Positions 44,937-54,163 of a DNA stretch of 64,000 nucleotides are shown here, one piece after another (the first letter of the stretch is position 1; the number at the start of each line of letters is the position of its first letter). The translations under genes were made by a program, and so were the position numbers. The DNA is from Lysobacter gummosus (GTDB taxonomy: Bacteria; Pseudomonadota; Gammaproteobacteria; Xanthomonadales; Xanthomonadaceae): the NCBI RefSeq assembly GCF_001442805.1, contig NZ_CP011131.1:1364001-1428000 (forward strand), given 5' to 3'. The notes under the pieces were generated by a model, which did no database searches, was not told the DNA's origin, and worked only from the letters and a program-made list of their open reading frames with translations.

Positions 44937-45347
44937 TCATCGCGCGGAAGCGAACAACGCCTTGATCGGCGTTGCGCGCAAGAGGGTCAGGGCGTATGCG
45001 CCGGCAATGGCGCCGAACGGAAACAGCAGGCAACTCAGCGCCGACACCCCGATGCACAGCGCGCGCGAGCGCGGCCGGCGCAGGCTCAACGCGGTCGCCA
45101 GATGCAGCAGCGCGAACACCGTGTTGATCGCCAGCATCATCGTGCACAGCGCGATCGCGAGGTTGCCCAATTGCCCAGGTTCGGTCGCTAATGCCGCCGC
45201 TGCGTAGCTGTCGCGTATCGAGCGCGCGAACTGGCCGAACATCACCGCCGCCGCGACGTCCAACCCCACAAGCACATAGAACCAAAGACTCAGCCGATGC
45301 AGCGAAGCGGCCGGATCGCGGCTGGCGGGCGAATGCTTCCAGGCCAT
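44937..45347 (-). CDS. four-helix membrane protein, tandem paralogue 2, 136 aa
   Basis: Four helices (LWFYVLVGLDVAAAVMFG; ALCTMMLAINTVFALLHLAT; and two more) end in TPIKALFASAR. It is the most diverged of the three paralogues: the N-terminal ILYYVLAAL motif is replaced by LWFYVLVGL. AGGGA precedes the ATG at 45347. A frame extension upstream is not supported. Confidence 0.65.
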   Translation of the reverse strand: MAWKHSPASRDPAASLHRLSLWFYVLVGLDVAAAVMFGQFARSIRDSYAAAALATEPGQLGNLAIALCTMMLAINTVFALLHLATALSLRRPRSRALCIGVSALSCLLFPFGAIAGAYALTLLRATPIKALFASAR

Positions 45348-45382
45348 GTCGGTGGTCCCTGATCGCGCAGGCTGCGGGGTGT

Positions 45383-45850
45383 TCAACGCGCGGGAGCGAA
45401 CAAGGCTTTGACGTGCGGCTTGGTCAGCTCGATCAGGGCGAATATGCCGAGGATCGTGCCGAACGGCATCAAGGTGCAGCTGATCGCGCTGACTACCAGG
45501 CAAAAGGTGTAGCCGCGGCGCTGGCGCAGCCGCTGTCCGGTCATGGCGAACAGGGCCGCGCAGGTCAGTCCGCCGAGGATGAACGTCGCGCCCATGATCA
45601 GGAATATCCAGCCGACCATCGGCGGCGGCGGGTTGGAGCCCTGCTCGAAGCGGCCGCCGATCATCGCCAGGCCCATTACCACATGGGCGATCGGAATCAG
45701 CGAGAACAAGCCAGTCAACGCGGCGAGCACGTAGTAGAGGATGCCGAGGATATCGAGCTGATGGGCCGGCGGGACGACGACGGGCGCTTCGACCGGCGGC
45801 CGCACGTCCAGGCTGCCGGAGTCAGAGGTGGAAGGATCGGGCGTGTTCAT
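45383..45850 (-). CDS. four-helix membrane protein, tandem paralogue 1, 155 aa
   Basis: A Pro/Ser-rich cytoplasmic start is followed by four helices (LDILGILYYVLAALTGLFSLIP; MGATFILGGLTCAALFAM) and the shared end HVKALFAPAR. The lead gene of three in tandem, leftward. The helix-2/3 boundary GQRLRQRRGYTFCLVVS matches ARRLRDRRGLGFCQVVA of paralogue 3 closely. No known function; signalling or stress proteins of the DUF4064/DUF4190 kind are possible. Confidence 0.7.
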   Translation of the reverse strand: MNTPDPSTSDSGSLDVRPPVEAPVVVPPAHQLDILGILYYVLAALTGLFSLIPIAHVVMGLAMIGGRFEQGSNPPPPMVGWIFLIMGATFILGGLTCAALFAMTGQRLRQRRGYTFCLVVSAISCTLMPFGTILGIFALIELTKPHVKALFAPAR

Positions 45851-45908
45851 GACACAGGCTCTCCTTCAGAACGATGTCGATCGGCGCGATGCCGGCCGCG
45901 GCCGGCGA

Positions 45909-46538
45909 TCAAGAGGCGCGGCCGGCCCGCGGCGCGGGCTCGCGCGCTCGCGGCCAGGCCGCCAGCGCGCCCAGTGTCGCAAGAAACATATCGGTGTGCG
46001 CGTCCCAGACATCGCCCTGCTGGCCGTTGTAGGACTCCGCGTCCGCCGGCGACATGGTCAGCGCGATCGCCCATTCGATCCATTCGTAGATCAGGCTGGT
46101 GCACATGATCGCCACGACCGCGAGCACGAACGCCTGCCGCGGCGACAGCGCCGGCCAGCGTTGGCGGAAGTACTCGCGCACGGCCGGCGCGAAGCACACG
46201 CCGTACAGGAAGTGGATGAAACGGTCGAAGTGATTGCGCTCGAAGCCGAAGGCCTGGTTCAGCGACCAGCCGCCGGTGAGCCACTGGATCCACTGGTCGT
46301 AAGGCACGTACGAGTACAGCCAGCGCGCGGCGATGCAATGCGCGGTCATGAACACGCAGATCGCGACGAAGTGGCCGTTGCGGATACCCCATCGGCGATC
46401 GTGGCGCCACAGCCAGAACAGCCCGACGACGGTCAGCACGCTGTGCATGCCTTGTTCGAACGGGCTCTTCGGCGAGATCCAGGTGACGGCGAACACCGCC
46501 AGCACCAGACCCAATGCGATCTTCTTGATCGCGCTCAT
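45909..46538 (-). CDS. DUF2238 (YjdF-like) membrane protein, 209 aa
   Basis: Six helices with the family segments FERNHFDRFIHFLYGV and QGDVWDAHTDMFLATLGA identify DUF2238, inner-membrane proteins of unknown role. The ATG at 46538 has AGGGA near it; an ATG at 46562 overlaps the purM stop as ATGA and would add eight residues, so it may be the true coupled start. It is the right-hand neighbour of the paralogue trio. Confidence 0.82.
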   Translation of the reverse strand: MSAIKKIALGLVLAVFAVTWISPKSPFEQGMHSVLTVVGLFWLWRHDRRWGIRNGHFVAICVFMTAHCIAARWLYSYVPYDQWIQWLTGGWSLNQAFGFERNHFDRFIHFLYGVCFAPAVREYFRQRWPALSPRQAFVLAVVAIMCTSLIYEWIEWAIALTMSPADAESYNGQQGDVWDAHTDMFLATLGALAAWPRAREPAPRAGRAS

Positions 46539-46558
46539 GCGTCCCTGCGATGCGTGGC

Positions 46559-47623
46559 TCATCCGATGTGGACGCGCTCGCCTTCGCTGTGGCCGACCAC
46601 TTCGCCGATGCGCCAGTGGCTCAGGCCCAGGCGCTTGAGATCGGCTTCGGTCGCGGCGACCGCATCGTCGGGCACCACCAGCACGAAGCCGATGCCGCAG
46701 TTGAAGGTGCGCCACATTTCCTCGCGCTGCACCGCGCCTTCGCGCTGCAGCCAGTCGAACACCGGCGGCAGGTTCCAGGTGGCGGTGCGGATATCCAGGC
46801 CGAGGCCGTCGGGAATCACGCGGATGATGTTTTCGGTCAGGCCGCCGCCGGTGATGTGGGCCATGGCGTGGATGGAGTGCTGGCCGCCGTTGGCGCGCAG
46901 CAGTTCCAGGATCGGCTTGACGTACAGCGCGGTCGGCTCCATCAGCGCGTCGATCAGGCGCACGCCGCCGACGGCGACGTCGCCCGGACGGCCGGCGCGG
47001 TCGAAGATGCGGCGGATCAGCGAATAGCCGTTGGAGTGCGGGCCGCTGGAGGCGATGCCGATCAGCACGTCGCCCTTGGCCACGCGCGAGCCGTCGAGGA
47101 TCTGCGACTTCTCCACCGCGCCGACGGTGAAGCCGGCCAGATCGTATTCGCCCGGCGGATACATGTCGGGCATTTCCGCGGTTTCCCCGCCGATCAGCGC
47201 GCAGCCGGCGAGTTCGCAGCCGCGCGCGATGCCGCCGACCACGGCGACCGTGGTGTCCACGTCGAGCTTGCCGGTGGCGAAGTAGTCCAGGAAGAACAAG
47301 GGCTCGGCGCCCTGCACCAGCACGTCGTTGACGCACATGCCGACCAGATCGATGCCGATGGTCTCGTGGCGGTTGAGTTCCTGCGCGAGCTTGAGCTTGG
47401 TGCCGACGCCGTCGGTGCCGGAGACCAGCACCGGTTCGCGGTACTTGCCCGACAGATCGAACAGCGCGCCGAAGCCGCCCAGCCCGCCCATGACTTCGGG
47501 ACGGAAGCTGCGCTTGACCAGCGGCTTGATGCGTTCGACGACCTCGTTGCCGGCGTCGATATCGACGCCCGCGTCGCGGTAAGTCAGCGGCTTGGGGGAG
47601 GTGTCGGAAGGAGATGCGGTCAC
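46559..47623 (-). CDS. purM: phosphoribosylformylglycinamidine cyclo-ligase, 354 aa
   Basis: PurM closes the imidazole ring of AIR using ATP. The family start [20 protein letters not shown], the catalytic region [12 protein letters not shown] and the later [15 protein letters not shown] are intact. It faces left with its stop overlapping a possible DUF2238 start. In relatives it neighbours purN; here purN lies 18 kb to the left. Confidence 0.96.
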   Translation of the reverse strand: MTASPSDTSPKPLTYRDAGVDIDAGNEVVERIKPLVKRSFRPEVMGGLGGFGALFDLSGKYREPVLVSGTDGVGTKLKLAQELNRHETIGIDLVGMCVNDVLVQGAEPLFFLDYFATGKLDVDTTVAVVGGIARGCELAGCALIGGETAEMPDMYPPGEYDLAGFTVGAVEKSQILDGSRVAKGDVLIGIASSGPHSNGYSLIRRIFDRAGRPGDVAVGGVRLIDALMEPTALYVKPILELLRANGGQHSIHAMAHITGGGLTENIIRVIPDGLGLDIRTATWNLPPVFDWLQREGAVQREEMWRTFNCGIGFVLVVPDDAVAATEADLKRLGLSHWRIGEVVGHSEGERVHIG

Positions 47624-47685
47624 GGCGGCCCCGGCGGTCGCGGAAGGAAACGCGGGATTTTAGCAGGCGGGGGGTGGCTAGAAGT

Positions 47686-47759
47686 GAGTTCAGAGGAGTG
47701 AGGAGTGAGTAAAGGCAGGCGCCGCGGCGCTTTTACTCACTCCTCACTCCTCTGAACTC
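47686..47759. repeat. 28-bp perfect inverted repeat between purM and the DUF2066 gene
   Basis: Arms 47686-47713 (starting GAGTTCAGAGGAGTGAGG) and 47732-47759 are exact complements around an 18-base GC loop. It lies in the divergent promoter gap of purM (start 47623) and the DUF2066 gene (start 47932). GAGGAGTGAG words repeat within each arm. Confidence 0.9.
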
Positions 47760-47931
47760 GTTTCTCGCCCCAAAGCCGTTCAGGTCCCGAATGGACGATC
47801 CGGCTCCACTACGGCAACATTTCCGACCTTGAACGCCCGCACCGGCCTGACGGCCGCGAACGGCCTTCGAGCCGGGTCAGCGGCTCGCCATGCGGGCCGG
47901 ATGCCCGCTCCTCATACGGATAGGGATAGCG

Positions 47932-49020
47932 ATGGGCTTGTCGATGGGTAAGGCAATTCGGGGCTGGATGGCGGCGATGCTGCTGCTGGCGAGCTTCGCC
48001 GCGAGCGCGCAGCGCGTGGAAGGCGACCGCGCCCAGGCCGAAGGCGCGTACTCGGCCGAGGTGCCGGTCGGCGGCCAGAGCGAGAACGAGCGCAACGGCG
48101 CGATGGCGCGTGCGCTGGCCCAGGTGCTCAGCAAGATGTCCGGCGACCGCACCGCGGCCAGCCGCCCGGGCGTCGGCCAGGAGCTGCGCCGGGCCAAGGA
48201 CTACGCCCTGGGCTACGACTACCGCCAGGACGAGGGCGTGTCGCAATCCACAGGCGCGCCGACCTTCCAGACCACCTTGATCGTCAATTTCGACCAGGAG
48301 AAGGTCGATAACCTCGCCTCGACCCTGGGCCTGCCGATCTGGCCGCAGCCGCGGCCCAAGCCGGTGCTGTGGATGGCGATCGACGACGGCAGCGGCCCGC
48401 GCCTGGTCGGTCTGGCGCAGGCCAACGCCGCGCGCGCGGCGCTCAATCGCGCGATCGAACGCGGCTACAAGCTCGGCCTGCCGACCGGCAGCGCGGCCGA
48501 ACAGGCCAGCGTCGGCGCCATCTGGCGCGGCGACGCCGCCGCGGTGGCCCGCGCCTCGGCGCGCTACAGCCCGCCGATGCAGCTGATCGGCAAGCTGTAC
48601 CGGGTCAAGGCCGGCGGCTGGAAGGGCGAATGGAGCTTCGTGGACGGCGGCAAGGTACTCAACAGCTGGACCAGCACCGATGCGGACGCGCGCAAGGTCA
48701 TGTCCGGCGGCGCCGACGGTGCCGCCGATGCGCTGATGAAGCGCTACGCCAAGCGCAGCGTGGCCGGTCCGCCGGGCACCTACCGCGTCGTGTTCACCGG
48801 GGTGCGCAGCGCCGACGACTACATCCGCCTGGCCGGCTACCTGCAGGGCCTGGCGGTGATCCGCAAGATCACCCCGGTGCGCACCACCCCGGAAAGCCTG
48901 GAGTTCGACCTGGAGCTGCTGTCGGGCCTGCCCGGCCTCAAGCGCATGGTCGATGCCGGCAGCACCCTGGTGGCGCTCGATGGCCTGGAAGGCCAGCCCC
49001 CCGTGTATCAGTTGCACTGA
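47932..49020 (+). CDS. DUF2066 periplasmic protein, 362 aa
   Basis: A signal peptide (about 1-26, ending ASAQ) is followed by the DUF2066 domain: repeated ARALAQVLSKMSGDR and GKLYRVKAGGWKGEWSF segments. The function is unknown, but the gene is conserved beside purM and the permease gene. The ATG at 47932 is chosen over an upstream frame start because it gives the signal peptide. It is followed after three bases by the permease gene. Confidence 0.85.
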   Translation: MGLSMGKAIRGWMAAMLLLASFAASAQRVEGDRAQAEGAYSAEVPVGGQSENERNGAMARALAQVLSKMSGDRTAASRPGVGQELRRAKDYALGYDYRQDEGVSQSTGAPTFQTTLIVNFDQEKVDNLASTLGLPIWPQPRPKPVLWMAIDDGSGPRLVGLAQANAARAALNRAIERGYKLGLPTGSAAEQASVGAIWRGDAAAVARASARYSPPMQLIGKLYRVKAGGWKGEWSFVDGGKVLNSWTSTDADARKVMSGGADGAADALMKRYAKRSVAGPPGTYRVVFTGVRSADDYIRLAGYLQGLAVIRKITPVRTTPESLEFDLELLSGLPGLKRMVDAGSTLVALDGLEGQPPVYQLH

Positions 49021-49023
49021 CGC

Positions 49024-50220
49024 ATGGAACGCACTCCTCTGGAAGACATCGCCCAGTTCCTGCGCCGTCTGCAATGGACGGCGCTCGGCGTGGGCGCGTG
49101 CTGGCTGCTGTGGGTCCTGGCGCCGGTGCTGACCCCGTTCGTGGTCGCCGCGATGCTGGGCTGGCTCGGCGACCCGCTGGTCGATCGGCTCGAACGCACC
49201 GGCCGCTCGCGCAACACCTCGGTGATCCTGGTGTTCACCTCGATGGCCTTGCTGGTGCTGCTGATCCTGGTGCTGCTGGTGCCGTTGATCGAGCGCCAGA
49301 TCAGCACCCTGATCGTGTCGCTGCCGCGCTATCGCGACTGGTTCACCGGCATCGCGATTCCGTGGCTGGAGCAGCGCACCCGCCTTGAGATCAGCGACTG
49401 GCTCGATCTGAATCACCTGATCGAACTGGTGCGCAGCAACTGGGAGCGCGCCGGCGGCGTCGCCACCACGCTGCTGGGCTATCTGTCGCGTTCGGGCTTC
49501 GCGGTGATGGCGATGATCGCCAACATCGCCCTGCTGCCGGTGCTGACGTTCTTCTTCCTGCGCGACTGGGACGTGCTGGTCGAGCGGGTCGCCTCGCTGA
49601 TCCCGCGCGATCATCTGGCCACCGCCAGCCGTCTGGCCAAGGCCTCCAGCGACGTGCTCGGCGCGTTCCTGCGCGGCCAGTTCCTGGTGATGGTCACCCT
49701 GGGCGTGATGTACGGCATCGGCCTGTGGGGCGTCGGCCTGGACCTGGGCATCCTGATCGGCATCATCGCCGGCCTGCTGACCTTCGTGCCGTACCTGGGC
49801 CCGGCCAGCGGCATCGTCCTGGGCGTGATCGCGGCATTGGTGCAGTACGGCGACTGGAAATACGTGGCCGGCGTGCTGGCGGTGTTCGGCGTCGGCCAGG
49901 TCATCGAAAGCTATTGGCTCACCCCGAAGCTGGTCGGCGATCGCATCGGCCTGCATCCGGTCGCGGTGATCTTCGCCGTGCTCGCCGGCGGCACCTTGTT
50001 CGGTTTCCTCGGCATGCTGCTGGCGTTGCCGATCGCGGCGGTGGCCAACGTGCTGTTGCGCTATGCGCAGGAGCGCTACACCCACAGCCGTCTGTATGCG
50101 GGCGATCATCCGGCCGACCTGCTCGATCCGGCGACCGCGCCGAAGGCGGACGCGGCCACGCCGGCCGGCGATAACGGCAACGGCAACGGCGCAGCCGGCG
50201 CGGAGCGCGAAACTCAGTGA
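49024..50220 (+). CDS. AI-2E/PerM family membrane protein, 398 aa
   Basis: Eight or so helices include the family pattern GWLGDPLVDRLER, SGFAVMAMIANIALLPVLTFFFLRDWD and the C-terminal FLGMLLALPIAAVANVLLRY. Members range from AI-2 exporters to Na+/H+ antiporters, so the substrate is open. The stop overlaps the hda GTG start. The Gly/Asn-rich tail (GDNGNGNGAAGAERETQ) is low complexity. Confidence 0.88.
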   Translation: MERTPLEDIAQFLRRLQWTALGVGACWLLWVLAPVLTPFVVAAMLGWLGDPLVDRLERTGRSRNTSVILVFTSMALLVLLILVLLVPLIERQISTLIVSLPRYRDWFTGIAIPWLEQRTRLEISDWLDLNHLIELVRSNWERAGGVATTLLGYLSRSGFAVMAMIANIALLPVLTFFFLRDWDVLVERVASLIPRDHLATASRLAKASSDVLGAFLRGQFLVMVTLGVMYGIGLWGVGLDLGILIGIIAGLLTFVPYLGPASGIVLGVIAALVQYGDWKYVAGVLAVFGVGQVIESYWLTPKLVGDRIGLHPVAVIFAVLAGGTLFGFLGMLLALPIAAVANVLLRYAQERYTHSRLYAGDHPADLLDPATAPKADAATPAGDNGNGNGAAGAERETQ

Positions 50221-50942
50221 GCGTTCCGCAGTTGCCGCTGGCCCTGCGCTATCCGCCGGACCAGCGTTTGGACACGTATGTCGATGCACCCGACGGCGCG
50301 ATCGCGCAGTTGCGCGCGCTGGCCACGCAGACCCACGAGACGGCCGGTTATCTGGACCCGACCGGCGCCGACTGGGTCTACCTCGCCGGCCCGGCCGGCG
50401 TGGGCAAGACGCATCTTTTGCTCGGCGCCTGCGCGGCCGCGGAAGCCGCCGGCCGCCGCGCCGCCTATCTGCCTCTGAGCGCCGCCAGCGGCCGTCTGCG
50501 CGATGCCTTGTTCGCGCTGGAAGGCAACGATCTGCTGGCGCTGGACGGCATCGAGGCGATCGCCGGCGATCGCGACGACGAAGTCGCCTTGTTCGACACG
50601 CACAACCGCGCGCGTCAGGCCGGCATCGCCCTGATCTACGCGGCGCGCGAAAATCCCGATGAGTTGCCGTTGAGCCTGCCGGACCTGCGTTCGCGCTTGT
50701 CGCAATGCACGCGCATCGTGCTGTCGCCGCTGGACGACGCGGGCCGCGGCGAGGTGCTGCGGCAGCGTGCGCAGCGGCGTGGGCTGGCGTTGGATGAAGC
50801 GGCGCTGGATTGGTTGCTCAAGCGGGTCGATCGCGATCTGGGCGGGTTGACCGCGTTGCTCGATAAGCTCGACCGCGCTTCGCTGGCTGCGCAGCGGCGG
50901 ATTACGGTGCCGTTCTTGAGGCAGACGCTCGGGGCGGAGTAG
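50217..50942 (+). CDS. hda: DnaA regulatory inactivator Hda, 241 aa, GTG start
   Basis: Hda is a DnaA-like AAA+ protein that, with the sliding clamp, stimulates DnaA-ATP hydrolysis. The N-terminal clamp-binding motif SVPQLPLALRY, Walker A (GPAGVGKTHLL), and the LFDTHNRARQ and LDRDLGGLTALLDKLDR segments are present; DnaA domain IV is absent, as expected. The GTG overlaps the permease stop as GTGA. Confidence 0.93.
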   Translation: MSVPQLPLALRYPPDQRLDTYVDAPDGAIAQLRALATQTHETAGYLDPTGADWVYLAGPAGVGKTHLLLGACAAAEAAGRRAAYLPLSAASGRLRDALFALEGNDLLALDGIEAIAGDRDDEVALFDTHNRARQAGIALIYAARENPDELPLSLPDLRSRLSQCTRIVLSPLDDAGRGEVLRQRAQRRGLALDEAALDWLLKRVDRDLGGLTALLDKLDRASLAAQRRITVPFLRQTLGAE

Positions 50943-51013
50943 GGCGGTGTCGGGGATCTAGAGATCGATAGGCGATCGTCGTTGATCGCGGCGTTTGTGT
51001 GCTTGTGTTGTTG

Positions 51014-51040
51014 CCGAGCCGAGCCGAGCCGAGCCGAGCC
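51014..51040. repeat. GCCGA pentamer array
   Basis: Five GCCGA units lie just after hda. Such arrays of five and six bases also mark 51130-51158 (CTTCCG), 51725-51755 (AGAGCG), 52039-52062 (GGAGCC) and 52113-52169 (GGCAAC, about nine units). Confidence 0.9.
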
Positions 51041-51164
51041 GTTGTGATTGCGTTGCGTGAACGTGACCGATGTATTCGTTACTCCGGCGAGAGCCGAAAT
51101 TTTTTTGCTGCGGTCACTGCCAAGATTTTGCTTCCGCTTCCGCTTCCGCTTCCGCTTCAGCTTT

Positions 51165-51473
51165 GCCGTTGCCGTTGCCGAGATTTTGCTTCGCCTCGGC
51201 TTTGCTTTTGCCGTTGCTGGGCGCGGCTTGTAACTCGCGAGACCAGGGACACCCGGAGGGCGGCGCACATGGACGTGCGCCGGGTCCCACCTTGGGCAGG
51301 ATGCCCAATGTGGGACCTGCCCACGAAAGCATCGCACTCGTGGCTCTTGATTCGAAACAGCCAAAAGCCTTTTCTTTGGTTACTTTTGACCGAAGGAAAT
51401 CCCGTGGGACTTTGTCGCTTGGACAAAGAAAGTGACCCGCCGCTCCATGACGGAAGCGTTTAGCGTTTGATCT
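51165..51473 (+). repeat. left arm of a ~300-bp imperfect inverted repeat
   Basis: The arm runs from GCCGTTGCCGAGATTTTGCT through TTGTAACTCGCGAGACCAGG and ACTTTGTCGCTTGGACAAAG to GGAAGCGTTTAGCG. It is nearly 90% identical to the complement of 51758-52155. Its outer end carries fewer GGCAAC-type units than the right arm. Confidence 0.85.
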
Positions 51474-51556
51474 TGCTTGAAGCATTTGATCTTGCTTGAA
51501 GCGTTTGATCTTGCTTGTAGCGGTTGACCTTGCTTGGAGAGTTTGATCTTTCTTTA
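51463..51556 (+). repeat. five 19-bp tandem repeats
   Basis: Units of form GCGTTTGATCTTGCTTGAA repeat five times without spacers, diverging toward the right end. This is not a CRISPR: no spacers and no leader. Confidence 0.85.
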
Positions 51557-51618
51557 GGCTTCTAAGGAACCTGAAAGCCCCTGATCGAAACAACCATGCC
51601 AGCGCACTCCCTCCTGTC

Positions 51619-51701
51619 GTCATTCCCGCGAAAGCGGGAATCCAGTGCCTTTCGTGCGAGAACGCTTGAAGTCGCTGGATTCCCGCCTTCGCGGGAATGA
51701 C
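51619..51701. repeat. inverted pair of GTCATTCCCGCGAAAGCGGG units
   Basis: Units 51619-51645 and 51674-51701, each itself palindromic (TTCCCGC / GCGGGAA) and closing with TCCAG, face each other around 28 bases. They are a widespread proteobacterial extragenic repeat in form, here at the centre of the long inverted repeat. Confidence 0.85.
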
Positions 51702-51757
51702 GAGCAAAAAGCAGAAGCCTCAAGCGAGAGCGAGAGCGAGAGCGAGAGCGAGAGTAA

Positions 51758-52171
<414 letters not shown>

Positions 52172-52253
52172 GAACACGTTGTCGCGAAGAAGCGCGGCGT
52201 ACCCTCGTCGCAGCGATTATGTCGATGCGAACAAGGCGAAGAATCGCGGGTTT

Positions 52254-52754
52254 CTAACCCAACAGCTCGCGATAAACCGCCAAGTCGGCGGCAGAAAAAC
52301 AGCAGAAGACGATCCGCTCGATCGATCCCGGATCATCGGCATGCGCCCGCGCAGTATCGATCGCGATCTGCGCCGCAGCCCGCAACGGGTAACCGAAAAT
52401 GCCCGTGCTGATACACGGAAACACAATGCTGGCGACGCCGCGGCTCGCCGCGAGTTCGAGCGAACGCCGGTAGCAAGAGGCCAGCAGCGCCGGCTCGCCT
52501 TCGCCGCCGCCGCGCCACACCGGGCCGACGGTGTGAATGATGTACTTCGCCGGCAACCGATAAGCGCCGGTGAGCTTGGCCTCGCCGGTCTTGCAGCCGC
52601 CGAGCAGCCGGCATTCGGCGACCAGGTCCGGGCCGGCGGCGCGATGGATCGCGCCGTCCACGCCGCCGCCGCCGAGCAAGGACGAATTGGCCGCGTTGAC
52701 GATCGCATCGACCGCCAATGTGGTGATGTCGCCCTGGATCGCGCTCAGTTGCAT
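52254..52754 (-). CDS. macrodomain ADP-ribose phosphatase/deacetylase, 166 aa
   Basis: The protein is one macro domain of the YmdB class: [35 protein letters not shown] and [11 protein letters not shown]. Such enzymes hydrolyse O-acetyl-ADP-ribose or ADP-ribose phosphates and remove ADP-ribose. It starts four bases after the RNA 2'-phosphotransferase gene, whose reaction releases ADP-ribose 1'',2''-cyclic phosphate, so it probably acts on that product. Confidence 0.9.
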   Translation of the reverse strand: MQLSAIQGDITTLAVDAIVNAANSSLLGGGGVDGAIHRAAGPDLVAECRLLGGCKTGEAKLTGAYRLPAKYIIHTVGPVWRGGGEGEPALLASCYRRSLELAASRGVASIVFPCISTGIFGYPLRAAAQIAIDTARAHADDPGSIERIVFCCFSAADLAVYRELLG

Positions 52755-52758
52755 CGGC

Positions 52759-53313
52759 TCAACCTTGCTCCGGCCAGTCGATGAATTCCGCCGCGACCGC
52801 GTCGGTCAGCCATACGCCGTTTTCCGAGCGGAAGAACGCCAGCCCGCGCGCATGCATCTCGCCGGAACGGATCTTCAGCACCAGCGGCTTGCCGTGGCGG
52901 CTGCCGACCTTGATCGCGGTGGCTTGATCGGACGACAGATGCACGTGCTGGCGGCTTTGCTTGACCAGGCCCAGGTTGCGGATCGACTTGGCGAAGCGGG
53001 TCGCGGTGCCGTGGTAGAGCGTGGCCGGCGGTTCCAGCGCGGTCAGGGCCAGATCGACCTCGATCGAATGGCCCTGATTGGCGCGGATGCGCAAGCCGTC
53101 TTCGCTGATCGCGAAACGCTGCTTGTCGTTGTCGCGCACTACTTCGTCGATCAATGCGCGGGTGACCGGCTTGCCGCTGGCGTTGGCCAGGTCGATGAGT
53201 TCCTCGATGTCGGCCCAGCCGTTGGCGTCGAGGGTCAGGCCGATCGCTTCCGGTTCGTGGCGCAGCACGAGGCTGAGGAATTTGCTGGTCTTGGTGAGGC
53301 TTACGGCGGTCAT
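52759..53313 (-). CDS. kptA: RNA 2'-phosphotransferase KptA/Tpt1, 184 aa
   Basis: KptA moves an internal RNA 2'-phosphate to NAD+, giving ADP-ribose 1'',2''-cyclic phosphate and nicotinamide. The winged-helix start [17 protein letters not shown], then [12 protein letters not shown] and [19 protein letters not shown], carry the catalytic Arg-His-Arg-Arg class residues. Bacterial physiological substrates are unclear. It is the first gene of a pair with the macrodomain gene. Confidence 0.92.
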   Translation of the reverse strand: MTAVSLTKTSKFLSLVLRHEPEAIGLTLDANGWADIEELIDLANASGKPVTRALIDEVVRDNDKQRFAISEDGLRIRANQGHSIEVDLALTALEPPATLYHGTATRFAKSIRNLGLVKQSRQHVHLSSDQATAIKVGSRHGKPLVLKIRSGEMHARGLAFFRSENGVWLTDAVAAEFIDWPEQG

Positions 53314-53425
53314 GGGGTGTCCGATGTCGTGTGGGGCGGCGCGGCTGGCGATATCGCGCCGCGCTCGTCGTTGTGGTGTCCGCGGCTCCGGCCCGAGGCG
53401 CGGGGCGGGTGTTCGGCGCTGAGGG

Positions 53426-54163
53426 TCAGGCGTGTTGTTCCGCGGTCAGCGCCGCGTCGAGCTGCTGCAGACGCTCCGGCGTGCCGACGTCGGTCCAGCG
53501 GCCGCGATGATGTTCGCCGCCGATGCGGCCGCGCGCGGCGCTGGCGCGCAACAGCGGCACGGTACTGAAACGCGGCGGCGTGCGATGCGCGTCTGCGGTG
53601 TCGCCCAGTGCGGCGTTCAAGACCGCGCGCCAATCGTCGAACAGCGAAGCGCGATACAAGCCGATGCCGGAGTAGGTCAGGCGCGATTCGCCTTCGTTGT
53701 CGATACGGCCGTTTTCCAGCTGAAAATCGCCCAGCGGCCGTTGCACCGGATTGTCCACCAGCAGCAGATGGGCATCGCCGTCGAACTCGCGCGGCAACGC
53801 GGCGAAATCGTAGTCGGTCCAGATATCGCCGTTGGCGACGATGAACGGTGCGTGCGGATCGACGCCTTCGTGCAGCAGCTCCAGCGCGTGCAGCATGCCG
53901 CCGCCGGTTTCCAGCGGCGTGTCGCCCTCGTAGGAAAAACGCAGGCGCAGGCCCCAGCGCGCGCCGTCGCCGAGGGTGGCCGGAAACTGCTCGGCCAGCC
54001 AGGAGGTGTTGATCACGACTTCGCGCACGCCGATCCCGGCGAGCTTTTCCAGATGCCATTCGATCAGGCGCTTGCCGCCGACCGCGAGCAAGGGCTTGGG
54101 CGTGTGCAGCGACAACGGCCGCATGCGCTCGCCCAGGCCGGCGGCGAAGATCAGCGCTTTCAT
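53426..54163 (-). CDS. murU: MurNAc-1-phosphate uridylyltransferase MurU, 245 aa
   Basis: MurU makes UDP-MurNAc from MurNAc 1-phosphate and UTP in the cell-wall recycling route that bypasses MurA. The nucleotidyltransferase start [19 protein letters not shown] and the [15 protein letters not shown] and [10 protein letters not shown] motifs are present. The start overlaps the amgK stop as ATGA, which is the standard amgK-murU pairing. Confidence 0.92.
   Translation of the reverse strand: MKALIFAAGLGERMRPLSLHTPKPLLAVGGKRLIEWHLEKLAGIGVREVVINTSWLAEQFPATLGDGARWGLRLRFSYEGDTPLETGGGMLHALELLHEGVDPHAPFIVANGDIWTDYDFAALPREFDGDAHLLLVDNPVQRPLGDFQLENGRIDNEGESRLTYSGIGLYRASLFDDWRAVLNAALGDTADAHRTPPRFSTVPLLRASAARGRIGGEHHRGRWTDVGTPERLQQLDAALTAEQHA

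Noticed and set aside
51463..51556. Five 19-bp tandem units as a CRISPR array
   Set aside because: Units are adjacent without spacers, and no cas gene lies near.
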